DNA from: Ricordea florida
Lineage: Eukaryota > Cnidaria > Anthozoa > Corallimorpharia > Ricordeidae
DNA: 64,000 bases
NCBI GenBank assembly: GCA_949710005.1
Contig: OX453276.1
Coordinates: 28,421,613-28,485,612 of the forward strand
Reading direction: 5' to 3'
How positions within the stretch are numbered: position 1 is the stretch's first letter; every line of letters begins with the position of its first letter. The notes under the pieces are model-generated. The model had not been told where the DNA came from, searched no databases, and saw only the letters and a program-made list of their open reading frames with translations. Both the position numbers and the translations under genes were made by a program. Below, piece by piece: positions 18,810 to 27,941 of this stretch.

Positions 18810-20239
18810 TAACAAAAGACAATTAGTATTATTGAAATTGAATATGAAAATAAATATACCTCGTGCGAAAGAAAGTTGTCATGGAAAGAAAATCGGGTAA
18901 ATCGTGCACATTAAGCCAGTTAATTTTCTATTTTAAACGAAAACTGAACATCTTCAATTTTTCTTTGTCTTTTAAACTGCTTGTTCCAAGTCTTGATGAA
19001 TTTGGAAAATCAAACAAATTTATGGGTGTTTACCGATGAAAATGACAGGAACTCTGGCCGTATTAAGAGCGATTTAAAACACAGGATATGCAAATCAAAC
19101 AATATTTAGTCCAAGCTAGGCAGTAATAACGAATGCAAGCATTTTGCACGACGCGCACGGAAAGAGTTAGGCCTATTGTAGCGGCTTATAACCAAACATA
19201 ATAAAAAGCTTTAATTTCACTGCAAGTTTACAGGAATGAACTCTCTTTAACGAAAAAAAACTTTGGGAGACGAAAACAGTTAATTTTTTTTTCGAAATTA
19301 AAACATATGATCATTGCTTGGTCATTTGTCAGTTTGATTTCCACAAGAATTGAGTGAAAAACTACACAGGATAAACAAAGATTAATGCGAAAATTTCTCT
19401 TCTCCCTTATATCAATATATCGCGTACAGAAAGCACAAAAAAATTATAAGTTCACTTCTCGGTCAGCGATCACTGTAATTTCCACAAGAATTGTAAGAAA
19501 AGCTACACAGAATAACACAAGATTAAGGCCAAAATTACTCTCCTCCTTTATATTTACCGTCGACAAAAAGCACATATATTTGTATGTTAGGTTTATCCTG
19601 TCTGGCGCTGTATTTTCGACTGCTGCATAAAGATGCTTAAGATTTCGTTGGTAGAAATGGTTTCTGCTCTTACCGTTATGTCGACCTTTCCTCTTCAGCT
19701 GTTTTGGGTATGGCTCACTTCTCAAGACAGACCGAATCCTCTCCTTGTACTTGGCAACACAACGAAATCATTAAAAAGTCCGCCCTTACTTAACCCGAAA
19801 CACTGCGGCAGCCTTCCGTTCAAAGCCACCACAGAGCGGAAGCTTCATTTAATTTGTTGTCTAGCTTTGTACGCCACAGAGGCAGATGAAGATTGGAAAC
19901 ATATTCATGAATTGAATCGCAGGGGGGTTTCTGTTTGCTTCCTAACAGCTGGCGTATCGGAGCTTTTAGTGTTCAACTTGCAATTGCCTTTCAACTTCAT
20001 ATCACTTAGTTACGTGATAAAAAGAGCAGTTGCTATTTGTCCACACACACCATCAACATAAAACGTCAAAGCTATCTGTGGCTACTGATGAGTGTATTAT
20101 GACAACGTTTTTTCTCACTGTTACCTTTTTGTTTCCCGCGCTTGATGAAGATCAATCATTTCCAGACTGAATATCTCGGCCTTCTGTGTCTGTTTTTTTA
20201 GAAAAAAAAAACCTGTATGCGGTCAGCCGTTCGCGCTCC
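18810..20239. other. Spacer without a supported gene
   Basis: Apart from the tandem duplication at 19337-19585, I see nothing certain. A 142-codon plus-strand frame at 19633-20061 has no splice support and no recognisable domain; its composition looks like unselected sequence. Confidence 0.4.
19337..19585. repeat. Two-copy tandem duplication, period about 141 bp
   Basis: Segments starting ATTTCCACAAGAATTG at about 19337 and about 19478 share the following 100 bases with scattered changes (CTACACAG..TAA, CCTTTATAT.., GACAAAAAGCACA). On the minus strand the younger unit reads a hydrophobic stretch (LVLFCVAFLTILVEITVIAD) that may be a leader exon remnant; there is no supporting gene. Confidence 0.6.
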
Positions 20240-20916
20240 ATCGCCAGTTAGTTTTCTAATTTAGAAACACCTGGTCGCATGTTAGGTTAAGAACGCCTAA
20301 TCGCGGGTTAGTTTTGTTTTCCAATTTAAGAACGCCTGATCGCAAGTTAGGCTTCTAATTAAGGAACACCTGATCGCAGGTAGTTTTCCAATTTAACTAC
20401 GCCTGATCGCAGTTTTAGTTTTCCAGTTTAGGAACGCCTGATCGCAGGTTATTTGCCCAATGCAGGAACGTCTAATCGCATGTTAGGTTTCAAATTTTAA
20501 GTACGTCTGATTCCATGTTAGGTTTTCTCTGCTAGCACTACAAAGTATATGAATCCAATTGCCAAGATCAAAAAGGAATGATATGACGTGAGCAACGGAC
20601 TGCATTATCCTCTTAGTTGATTATCAGTAAAAATATCTTTATTTTCAAGTTTTTGTCTTTCTGATCATGATCTTGTCATTGAGAGAGCGTGGCTACAGAG
20701 GCTTAAGTAACCAAAAAAAAAAAAAAATTATCACAGAGAAAATGTTCATGGTTCAATTTTTTTTCTAGATGTTGAGGGTGTTTAATATAATCACTATATT
20801 TTAAACGCAAATCTACGATAAGACATTATTGGATAAAACTTTCGCATCCTATTCCGTATTAAAGTCTTAAATGATTATAAAGGCAAGTACCTCGGTTTGC
20901 TATTTACGGCCTGCAG
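20240..20916. repeat. Right copy of the local segmental duplication
   Basis: Matches 17611-18300 with about 8 minisatellite units instead of 6 and an 88-base deletion after CTCTGCTAGCACTAC. The match stops at CTGCAG (20916) and resumes at 25259 with CAGTGCGAATTTTACT. The 4.3 kb between is therefore an insertion. Confidence 0.9.
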
Positions 20917-21121
20917 CGTATCGAGAAAACCGGCTCAACATTGATAACAATAGGCATTGTTATAAGACCTAAAATTGGTCTTATATGGTCATTTTGAACA
21001 ATGGCGGTATAAGCTTCTAAATGCCCGCGGGAGTTTTTGAAATTTCCGATTACCATACGAGCGCGAAATTTAAACGATCAGGAAAGACTGAATGGAAGAC
21101 AAATTCTCCCGAGGGGAGATG

Positions 21122-21126
21122 GTATT
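21122..21126. repeat. Target site duplication GTATT of the LTR retrotransposon
   Basis: GTATT precedes the 5' LTR here and is repeated at 25193-25197 right after the 3' LTR, giving a 5-bp duplication typical of Ty3/gypsy integrases. Confidence 0.95.
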
Positions 21127-21287
21127 TGATGTAATCCTCCTATTGTTTTATTCAAATGGTTGTCATGTGGTGTGTGAGCCCGCAGTATGTTTGGCAGTAC
21201 TAAAGTAGGAACGTTGTGTGGCAGCCATCTTGTTGTAATCTAGTTTGGTTGTAAGTTGAATAAAGCCATTTCATTATGGTTACAACA
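21127..21287 (+). repeat. 5' LTR (161 bp)
   Basis: Starts TGATGTAATC and ends GGTTACAACA (TG...CA). It contains AATAAA at 21258-21263, 24 bases before its end, so the polyadenylation signal lies close to the R/U5 boundary and U5 must be very short. No clear TATA box. Confidence 0.95.
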
Positions 21288-21301
21288 ATTTATTCAACTT
21301 A
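21252..21301 (+). promoter_or_regulatory. Putative self-priming hairpin (LTR segment plus primer-binding site)
   Basis: 21252-21264 (TAAGTTGAATAAA) is the exact reverse complement of 21289-21301 (TTTATTCAACTTA), which begins one base after the 5' LTR ends. In Tf1-type elements the 5' end of the transcript pairs with such a site and is cut to prime minus-strand synthesis. If so, transcription would start near 21252. No tRNA 3'-end match (TGG...) is seen at this position. Confidence 0.7.
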
Positions 21302-21316
21302 AAACACAGAAAACGC

Positions 21317-24300
21317 ATGGATACGCTACTCAAACCAGCTCGGCTCGACTTGGATCCAAATTCGCCCACAGCCACGAAAGAATGGAGGCATTGGCATCGA
21401 ACCTTCACGAATTTCATCGATGAATGTGGTGAAAGGGCCCCCGACAAACACAGAACCCTCGTGAATTATGTATCGCACAATGTTTACGAATACATCGAAG
21501 GGTGTGAGGACTACGACTCGGCCATTCGAATTTTGGAGCAACTGTTCGTTAAAACGCCCAACGAGGTATTTGCTCGACATCTACTCGCAACAAGGCGACA
21601 GAAACCTGGTGAGTCCCTTACAGAATTTCTTCAAGAACTTCACAAACTAAGCAAGGATTGTAACCTTAGAAATGTTACTGCTGAACAGTATCGTGAAGAA
21701 TTGGTCCGGGATTCTTTCATTAATGGGCTCTTGTCGTCATTAATCCGCCAACGACTGTTGGAAAACAGACAACTGGATCTCAAGACTGCTTTTGATCAAG
21801 CAATGTCTTTGGACTTGGCGCAAAAGAATTCTGAAGTGTATACTATGCCTGGGACTCCTACTACTGCAGCATTGCCAAAGCCCTCTATAGAACATACGTC
21901 TGGATTTCCTGCATCAACAGAGGCTCCTGGAGTCACTGCATCAAGACAGACTTCTGGAGCCCCTACATCAGTTGGAAATTCCTTAGCCGCTGCAGTAACA
22001 CCAAATAAGTGCTTTTTCTGTGGTGACCTTTTCCACAACAGAAGAAATTGCCCAGCCCGGAACTGTTATTGTAATAAGTGTGGTAAGAAAGGTCACTATG
22101 CTAAAGTGTGCAAGTCAAAGGTAAATGCAGACCCAGCAGCCTCTATGTTTTCGCCAGCCCTTTGTACAATTACTGCTGCTTGCCCAGAAAGTCTGATACA
22201 AGCCTCTGCAAAAGTGTCTATCGGTGGTACTTGCCTGATCGCACTTATTGACTCTGGTAGTTCAGACAGCTACATAAGTGAGAATATGGCAAAGAAACTG
22301 TGTCTTAAGCTCCATCCATCAACGCAGAAAATATCTATGGCTCTTACTTCGCTCAAGACCAACGTCCTTGGCCACTGTTTTACTCCTGTTACCCTTGATC
22401 AACGTACCTACCCTTCTGTCCGTTTGGGTGTGCTTAAAGATCTTTGTAGCGACATTATCCTTGGCCAAGACTTCCAAAAAGAGCACAAAAGTGTTACCAT
22501 TGAATTTGGCGGCTCGAAACCAGAGTTGGTTATCGCAAAGAGTACTTCAGCCTGTGCCCTCTCTACAGCTGCTGTTGAAAAGCCCTCACTGTTTGCAAAC
22601 CTACTTCCTAATTGTAAGCCAATTGCCACTAAATCCAGGCGTTTCAGCTCAGAAGACGAGAAGTTCATAAACCAAGAGATAACGAAACTCCTGGATGAAG
22701 GGATTATCGAGCCTAGCACATCACCATGGAGAGCACAAGTAGTTGTTTCAAAGGATCCCTTGAACCGGCATAAGAAACGACTCTGTATAGACTATTCGCA
22801 AACTATCAATTTGTACACAGAATTGGATGCCTACCCCCTTCCTCGGATTGATGACATGGTCAACAAACTTGCTAAGTATAAAGTCTTCTCAACATTTGAT
22901 TTGAAGACTGCCTATCATCAAGTGCCAATAAAAGGGTCTGACCGAAAGTACACTGGCTTTGAAGCTAATGGGAGACTTTATCAGTTCTGTCGAGTACCCT
23001 TTGGACTCACCAATGGTGTTGCTGTCTTCCAAAGGGCAATGGACAGATTTGTTCAGGAGGAGAAACTTGATGACACATTTCCATTTTTGGATAACATTAC
23101 TGTTGCTGGACAGGATCAAGAGGAACATGACAAAAATGCTGAGAAGTTTCATGAAGCTATCAAACGCAGGAACTTAACTCTTAATGAAGGCAAGTCCATT
23201 GAGTCCAAGCCTTTCATCAACGTACTTGGCTACTGTGTTGGCAATGGGGTAATTGCTCCCGATGAGGAAAGGCTTCGTCCTCTCCAGGAATTTCCACCAC
23301 CAAAGAACATTCAATCCCTGCGGAGGGTGGTTGGCATGTTTGCTTACTATGCAAAATGGATACCAAACTTCTCAGACAAAATAAGGCCGCTGGTGGAAGC
23401 CACCAACTTCCCACTGGAGGAAACTGCCTTATCAGCATTTAACATGCTCAAGAAAGAACTTGAGAAAGCCACTCTCCAGTCGATAGATGAAAGTCTACCT
23501 TTCGTGGTTGAGTGTGATGCATCTGAAGTTGCTCTTTCTGCTACACTTAACCAAGGGGGTCGGCCTGTTGCATTTATGTCCAGATCCCTCCATGGCAGTG
23601 AACTTCACTATCCTCCAGTCGAGAAGGAAGCCATGGCCATCATTGAAGCTGTCCGAAAGTGGCAACACTTCCTTGCCGGGCGTCACTTTACACTCAAGAC
23701 AGATCAACGCTCTGTGGCCTATATGTTCGATAACAGAAGGCGAACAAAGATAAAAAACAACAAGATTCAAGACTGGCGACTTGAGTTAGCTTCTTTCAGC
23801 TATACAGTGGAGCATAGACCTGGGAAGGAAAATGTGGCTCCAGATTCATTTACTCGTGCTCTCCTTTCTTCTATGTCAACAACAAGTCTCAAGGAAATTC
23901 ACTCAGCACTTTGCCATCCTGGGGTAACCCGGATGCTGCATTTTGTAAGGTCCAAGAACTTACCTTACTCTACTGACGATGTCAAGAAAATGTGTGCATC
24001 TTGTAGGATCTGTGCAGAACTGAAGCCCCAATTTTACCAGCCACCAACTGGAGCTCTTATCAAGGCCACACAGCCCATGGAACGGCTCAGCATTGACTTC
24101 AAAGGTCCCCTACCAACTCGCAATGCATACCTTTTGACCGTGGTAGATGAATATTCACGCTTTCCATTTGCATTCCCATGCCCAGATATGAGCTTATCAA
24201 CTGTTATCAAGTGCCTTGACCAGATATTTACCTTCTGTGGCATGCCCAGCTACATCCACTCTGACCGTGGCACTTCATTCCTCTCACAAGAACTTAAGCA

Positions 24301-24952
24301 ATACCTATCTCAAAGAGGTATAGCTACGAGCAAGACAACTCCCTACCACCCGATTGGAAATGGCCAGGTCGAGCGGTACAATGGAATTATTTGGAAGTCT
24401 GTTAGACTTTCCCTTAAGTCTATGAATTTACCTGATTCCCGATGGGAACTGGCACTTCCAGATGCTCTTCACTCCATAAGGTCACTCCTTTCTACCTCTA
24501 CGAATGCTACCCCACACGAACGGTTCTTCAACTTCCAACGACGCTCATCGTTTGGCACCTCACTGCCTTCATGGCTGCAAAATCCAGGACCAGTTCTACT
24601 GCGACGATTTGTTAGATTGAGCAAGAATGACCCGCTTGTTGACCAGGTACAGTTGATAGATGTTAATCCTACTTATGCACATATTAAGTACCAAGATGGA
24701 AGAGAATCAACAGTCTCGCTCCGGGACCTGGCCCCATGTCCATGCACTCCACCCATGGAGTCGCCAGATTCACTACGGGAAAGTGTACCAATTAGCCAAG
24801 TGGGTGAAGAGTCAACCCCAGCACCTGGTTCAATGCAGGAGCCTAACCTTACCCCAGCTCCTTCTGATTCACAGCAGGGACCTACCGTCGAAGCACCCGT
24901 ACTTCGACGTTCGACTCGTCAAATCAAGCCTCCAGCCCGCTATGGGTGGTAG
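21317..24952 (+). CDS. Gag-Pol polyprotein of Ty3/gypsy-type element
   Basis: Single 1211-residue frame with no frameshift between gag and pol. In order: gag; two CCHC zinc knuckles (C232-C245 and C252-C265, both CX2CX4HX4C); aspartic protease (D312-S-G); reverse transcriptase (D528 in FDLKTAYHQV; polymerase box F-L-D592-N593, where the usual second Asp is Asn); RNase H (D734); integrase with an HHCC-like finger (HX4H ... CX2C) and catalytic D927, D983, E1019 with the classic DX35E spacing. The start ATG lies 15 bases after the priming site. The C-terminus lacks a chromodomain. All domains have full length. Asn in the polymerase box is the only anomaly; it may be a family feature or a mutation in this copy. 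Confidence 0.95.
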   Translation: MDTLLKPARLDLDPNSPTATKEWRHWHRTFTNFIDECGERAPDKHRTLVNYVSHNVYEYIEGCEDYDSAIRILEQLFVKTPNEVFARHLLATRRQKPGESLTEFLQELHKLSKDCNLRNVTAEQYREELVRDSFINGLLSSLIRQRLLENRQLDLKTAFDQAMSLDLAQKNSEVYTMPGTPTTAALPKPSIEHTSGFPASTEAPGVTASRQTSGAPTSVGNSLAAAVTPNKCFFCGDLFHNRRNCPARNCYCNKCGKKGHYAKVCKSKVNADPAASMFSPALCTITAACPESLIQASAKVSIGGTCLIALIDSGSSDSYISENMAKKLCLKLHPSTQKISMALTSLKTNVLGHCFTPVTLDQRTYPSVRLGVLKDLCSDIILGQDFQKEHKSVTIEFGGSKPELVIAKSTSACALSTAAVEKPSLFANLLPNCKPIATKSRRFSSEDEKFINQEITKLLDEGIIEPSTSPWRAQVVVSKDPLNRHKKRLCIDYSQTINLYTELDAYPLPRIDDMVNKLAKYKVFSTFDLKTAYHQVPIKGSDRKYTGFEANGRLYQFCRVPFGLTNGVAVFQRAMDRFVQEEKLDDTFPFLDNITVAGQDQEEHDKNAEKFHEAIKRRNLTLNEGKSIESKPFINVLGYCVGNGVIAPDEERLRPLQEFPPPKNIQSLRRVVGMFAYYAKWIPNFSDKIRPLVEATNFPLEETALSAFNMLKKELEKATLQSIDESLPFVVECDASEVALSATLNQGGRPVAFMSRSLHGSELHYPPVEKEAMAIIEAVRKWQHFLAGRHFTLKTDQRSVAYMFDNRRRTKIKNNKIQDWRLELASFSYTVEHRPGKENVAPDSFTRALLSSMSTTSLKEIHSALCHPGVTRMLHFVRSKNLPYSTDDVKKMCASCRICAELKPQFYQPPTGALIKATQPMERLSIDFKGPLPTRNAYLLTVVDEYSRFPFAFPCPDMSLSTVIKCLDQIFTFCGMPSYIHSDRGTSFLSQELKQYLSQRGIATSKTTPYHPIGNGQVERYNGIIWKSVRLSLKSMNLPDSRWELALPDALHSIRSLLSTSTNATPHERFFNFQRRSSFGTSLPSWLQNPGPVLLRRFVRLSKNDPLVDQVQLIDVNPTYAHIKYQDGRESTVSLRDLAPCPCTPPMESPDSLRESVPISQVGEESTPAPGSMQEPNLTPAPSDSQQGPTVEAPVLRRSTRQIKPPARYGW

Positions 24953-25020
24953 AACAGTTAAAGTTGACAGTGACTGAGTTTTGACTTTGCACAAACAGTT
25001 ATAGCTAGTCTTAAGCCTTA

Positions 25021-25031
25021 GGGACGAAGAG
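25021..25031 (+). promoter_or_regulatory. Putative polypurine tract
   Basis: GGGACGAAGAG lies directly before the 3' LTR (one pyrimidine). It is the expected place for plus-strand priming, but weak as a tract. Confidence 0.55.
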
Positions 25032-25192
25032 TGATGTAATCCTCCTATTGTTTTATTCAAATGGTTGTCATGTGGTGTGTGAGCCCGCAGTATGTTTGGC
25101 AGTACTAAAGTAGGAACGTTGTGTGGCAGCCATCTTGTTGTAATCTAGTTTGGTTGTAAGTTGAATAAAGCCATTTCATTATGGTTACAACA
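25032..25192 (+). repeat. 3' LTR (161 bp)
   Basis: Same 161 bases as the 5' LTR by direct reading, followed by GTATT. Confidence 0.95.
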
Positions 25193-25723
25193 GTATTGGT
25201 ATAATCCTGTCGGTGCAAATAGTTGCGGTGGGGGTGGCTGGTAGGGTGACGGTTGTACACAGTGCGAATTTTACTCAGGTTTAGAAAAGAATAAACACTG
25301 GTACTCGCTGACTTTCGCATCGAAATCGAAATTTTTCGTACTCGATTTCTCACTGAATAGTGTAACATGCGGGAATTTTTTGTTAGATGTTGGTAAGTAT
25401 CACGCAAGCTGAAGCCACAAGGTTCTTCATTTCTTCATTTCAAGCAAAAGATTAAGTTAATTCCTAATTTACCATTTTTGCGACGTGTTTCAATTCTTCT
25501 GGGTCCTAATCCCGAAATACAATTGTAGCTTGAATAAATCTCCATACTCTGTTAAGTTAATCGGTGAAAGAATTTTTCGATTTGGGTGAGTCCTCGTTTT
25601 TCTAAGCCCTGTAGAAGTTCAATGAGAAACATTTGGTTCAAGTCCGCGCCAAAGGGTCCTGGGGCGATTAAAGGAGAATCGCGTGCGAGTGCTTGCTACT
25701 GTTGTTTACTGTTTCACAGTCTA

Positions 25724-25859
25724 GGGCTCCTACTCCGTGTACCGGCACAGATGACGTAAAACAAAGCCAGACAATAACAAAGATGTTACTGAATAATTTT
25801 ACACACAATGATGAAACAATGCGCTACGTCATCTGTGCCGGTACACGGAGTAAGAGCCC
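25724..25859. mobile_element. 136-bp MITE with exact 6-bp TSD AGTCTA
   Basis: Inverted ends GGGCTCCTACTCCGTGTACC and GGTACACGGAGTAAGAGCCC, continuing through GGCACAGATGACGTA. AGTCTA is at 25718-25723 and 25860-25865. Confidence 0.88.
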
Positions 25860-26425
25860 AGTCTAGTGCAATCCCTGGTTGGTCTCTTGGAATTCTTCCT
25901 TTCTCTTAGATCCGACTCACTCAACAGCATTGAATGAAAACAAAGATAAGGATAGTGCCGAAGAAAGCTTGAGCTCCACTAAGAGTTCGTTTGAAGAGAG
26001 TGTTTTTGAAGATGAAAGGATGCGTTTAGTTGTTGTCGAGGCCTAGGGTCCTGTCGAGGTCCATTATTCAGCTTTTGCCGCCTGTGTTGTTTATCGAACT
26101 GACGTTCCATTCTTGAACTCCTTAGGGGACATTTTGTTTAAAGTAATAAAAGTTCCCTCGCCGTGTTTTGCAATCATCCAGAAAGTGCTATTAAATTAAA
26201 CTTGCCTGCTATTCATGGCAAGTTGGCTAAATGGTCACCGGTTGTTTACATTCAACCAATTTGTTACGTCACTTCCGTTATTTCTGCTAACGCCGCCACA
26301 TCCGTCTACGCAGATTTCTGCTAACGCCGTTTCCCCCCTCTCCACAATAACTCATCCATTGCTTCGCAATGAATGAGTTAAAAAGCATCCACGACATAAA
26401 TATGTATTTGAAAACAGTTATTCAA

Positions 26426-26548
26426 GGTTCCTGGGCAACCGTGCACCTACCCCTCCCCTAAACCAACATTAACACTAACTTTTTAACTCATTATAACTTG
26501 TTGGATTAGGGGAGGGGTAGGTGCACAGTTGCCCAGAAACTGATATTG
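26426..26548. mobile_element. Foldback MITE, CACCTACCCCTCCCC family
   Basis: GGGCAACCGTGCACCTACCC ... GGGTAGGTGCACAGTTGCCC arms around TTTTTAACTCATTATAACTTG. Same family as 28431-28568, 45063-45200 and 58126-58235 (partial). Confidence 0.85.
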
Positions 26549-27569
26549 ATCCCAAATCTGTACCTATGATTTTTCGTTATTCTAGTTATGAATGCAGTGA
26601 CATAAAATACTGTTAACAGATGCATATCCTTTGTTTGTCGAAATATAGAAATTAATGGTAGCCATGTCAGCTGAACTGTGTAATGGCGTACTCTAACAGC
26701 TTTGCTTGCCATTCGTAAGTGAATTCTACACTCCTTACGTATAAACAGTAATCTCCTTAATTAGACAAGTATGCTAGGGTGGACGCTATTTTGGAAACAA
26801 CATTAAAGTGTATTACGAGTACGGTAAAGCCAAGAGTATACGCACTAAGGCGACAGTGGTGGAAGGGATAAGACCCTGTTGAAATGAAATAAAAAATGAA
26901 ATAAAAATAAAAATAGAGAAATAGAGTTTGAAAGTCAGTAGCCATGGACTAGTTGGGAGAATTTGGTTTCACATCAAGTAAGGTCTAGTGCTAATTATTG
27001 TCCAAGCAATTTTCTTCATCATTTTTCCTTAATATTAAAATGTGTTGATATTGTAAGCAGAAAGTGTATTTTCGTCACCCTCTGGGCTGAAAGGGTTAGT
27101 GAAACCTAAACACGTCATTTAAGTCAAGTTGCAGTTTCCTGAATGGGGCAATACCATTTATTCCACTTAAAAAAAACGTGCCATTTAACACGCACATTAA
27201 AAAAAAACGTGCCATTTAACACGCACAACATTTCAAATGAGGAGCTTAGGCCGAGCAGTTGTAAGCAGTCCAACGAACCAATCAGAACGCGAAGCAAAAA
27301 TACGGCGTTAACAGAAAGCGCGGGAAACGAAAGGAAAATATCACAGGCAGTAGCTACAATCTTTGCTAAAAATGTTGAACCGACAGGCACTTTTTCTCGT
27401 TCAAGTAAAATTAATGTTAATCACTACATCTAAGTTCTCCTCCTCCTCTCCTCTCTCAATGCTGGCTAACCTATTCAAACACCGTTTTATTATTCATCAC
27501 CATTACGTTTGGAAATATAACACCAACGTTGCTTGACATGGTATAAGGGGGAGGGGCAGCGTAAGATTT

Positions 27570-27775
27570 CTTATTCTATCTCTCAGTTAGTACGCGCGCT
27601 GTGATTGGTCAATTTAGCCTGTACGGCCCGCTTGATTTAAAAGTTTGTTTTGAGATATAATAAATATCTTACAAACCTCGTTTTCTCGGTCCGGACTGTA
27701 AGTTACGGATCCTCGTTTTTTCCTCTCGGATTTATGGCCCGCGCGCTTCGCACTTGGGCCATAAAGGCACAAGTT
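27570..27775. repeat. Dispersed CCAAT-bearing repeat
   Basis: TATCTCTCAGTTAGTACGCG then CTGTGATTGGTCAATTTAGC and GGGCCATAAAGG near the end; same family as 12800-12960 and 60885-60950. Confidence 0.7.
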
Positions 27776-27941
27776 ATTAACTACTAACCTGACGCAAAGG
27801 CCTGCTGGTTAGTTAATTCAACTTTACTTTTTACACATATACACCATAAGAAGGTTCAATACACATAACAACTCCAATGAAATGCATCTATTTACACAAG
27901 CAAATTGCGTGGATGGATATTCAGACATTTGATTATTTGTT

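Larger units (their letters stand above)
21127..25192 (+). mobile_element. Complete Ty3/gypsy-type LTR retrotransposon
   Basis: 4066-bp element with identical 161-bp LTRs, a GTATT target duplication and one uninterrupted gag-pol frame. Identity of both LTRs over 161 bases means insertion was recent relative to the mutation rate. It lies within an older insert (20917-21126 plus 25198-25258) that itself splits the right arm of a segmental duplication. There is no env frame and no chromodomain-like tail; the polyprotein ends with a Pro/Ser-rich region and RRSTRQIKPPARYGW. Confidence 0.96.
25198..27941. other. Intergenic stretch downstream of CFAP299 and the retrotransposon
   Basis: Contains foldback elements at 25724-25859 and 26426-26548, and a CCAAT-bearing dispersed repeat at 27570-27775. 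Around 27167-27229 a 36-base unit (AAAAAACGTGCCATTTAACACGCAC) occurs twice. No exon could be supported. Confidence 0.5.

Noticed and set aside
19633-20061. 142-codon plus-strand frame
   Set aside because: No domain, no splice support, and composition like the surrounding spacer.
17611-20530. CRISPR-like spaced repeats in the 35-bp minisatellite
   Set aside because: The whole unit repeats without unique spacers, and the window is clearly eukaryotic.
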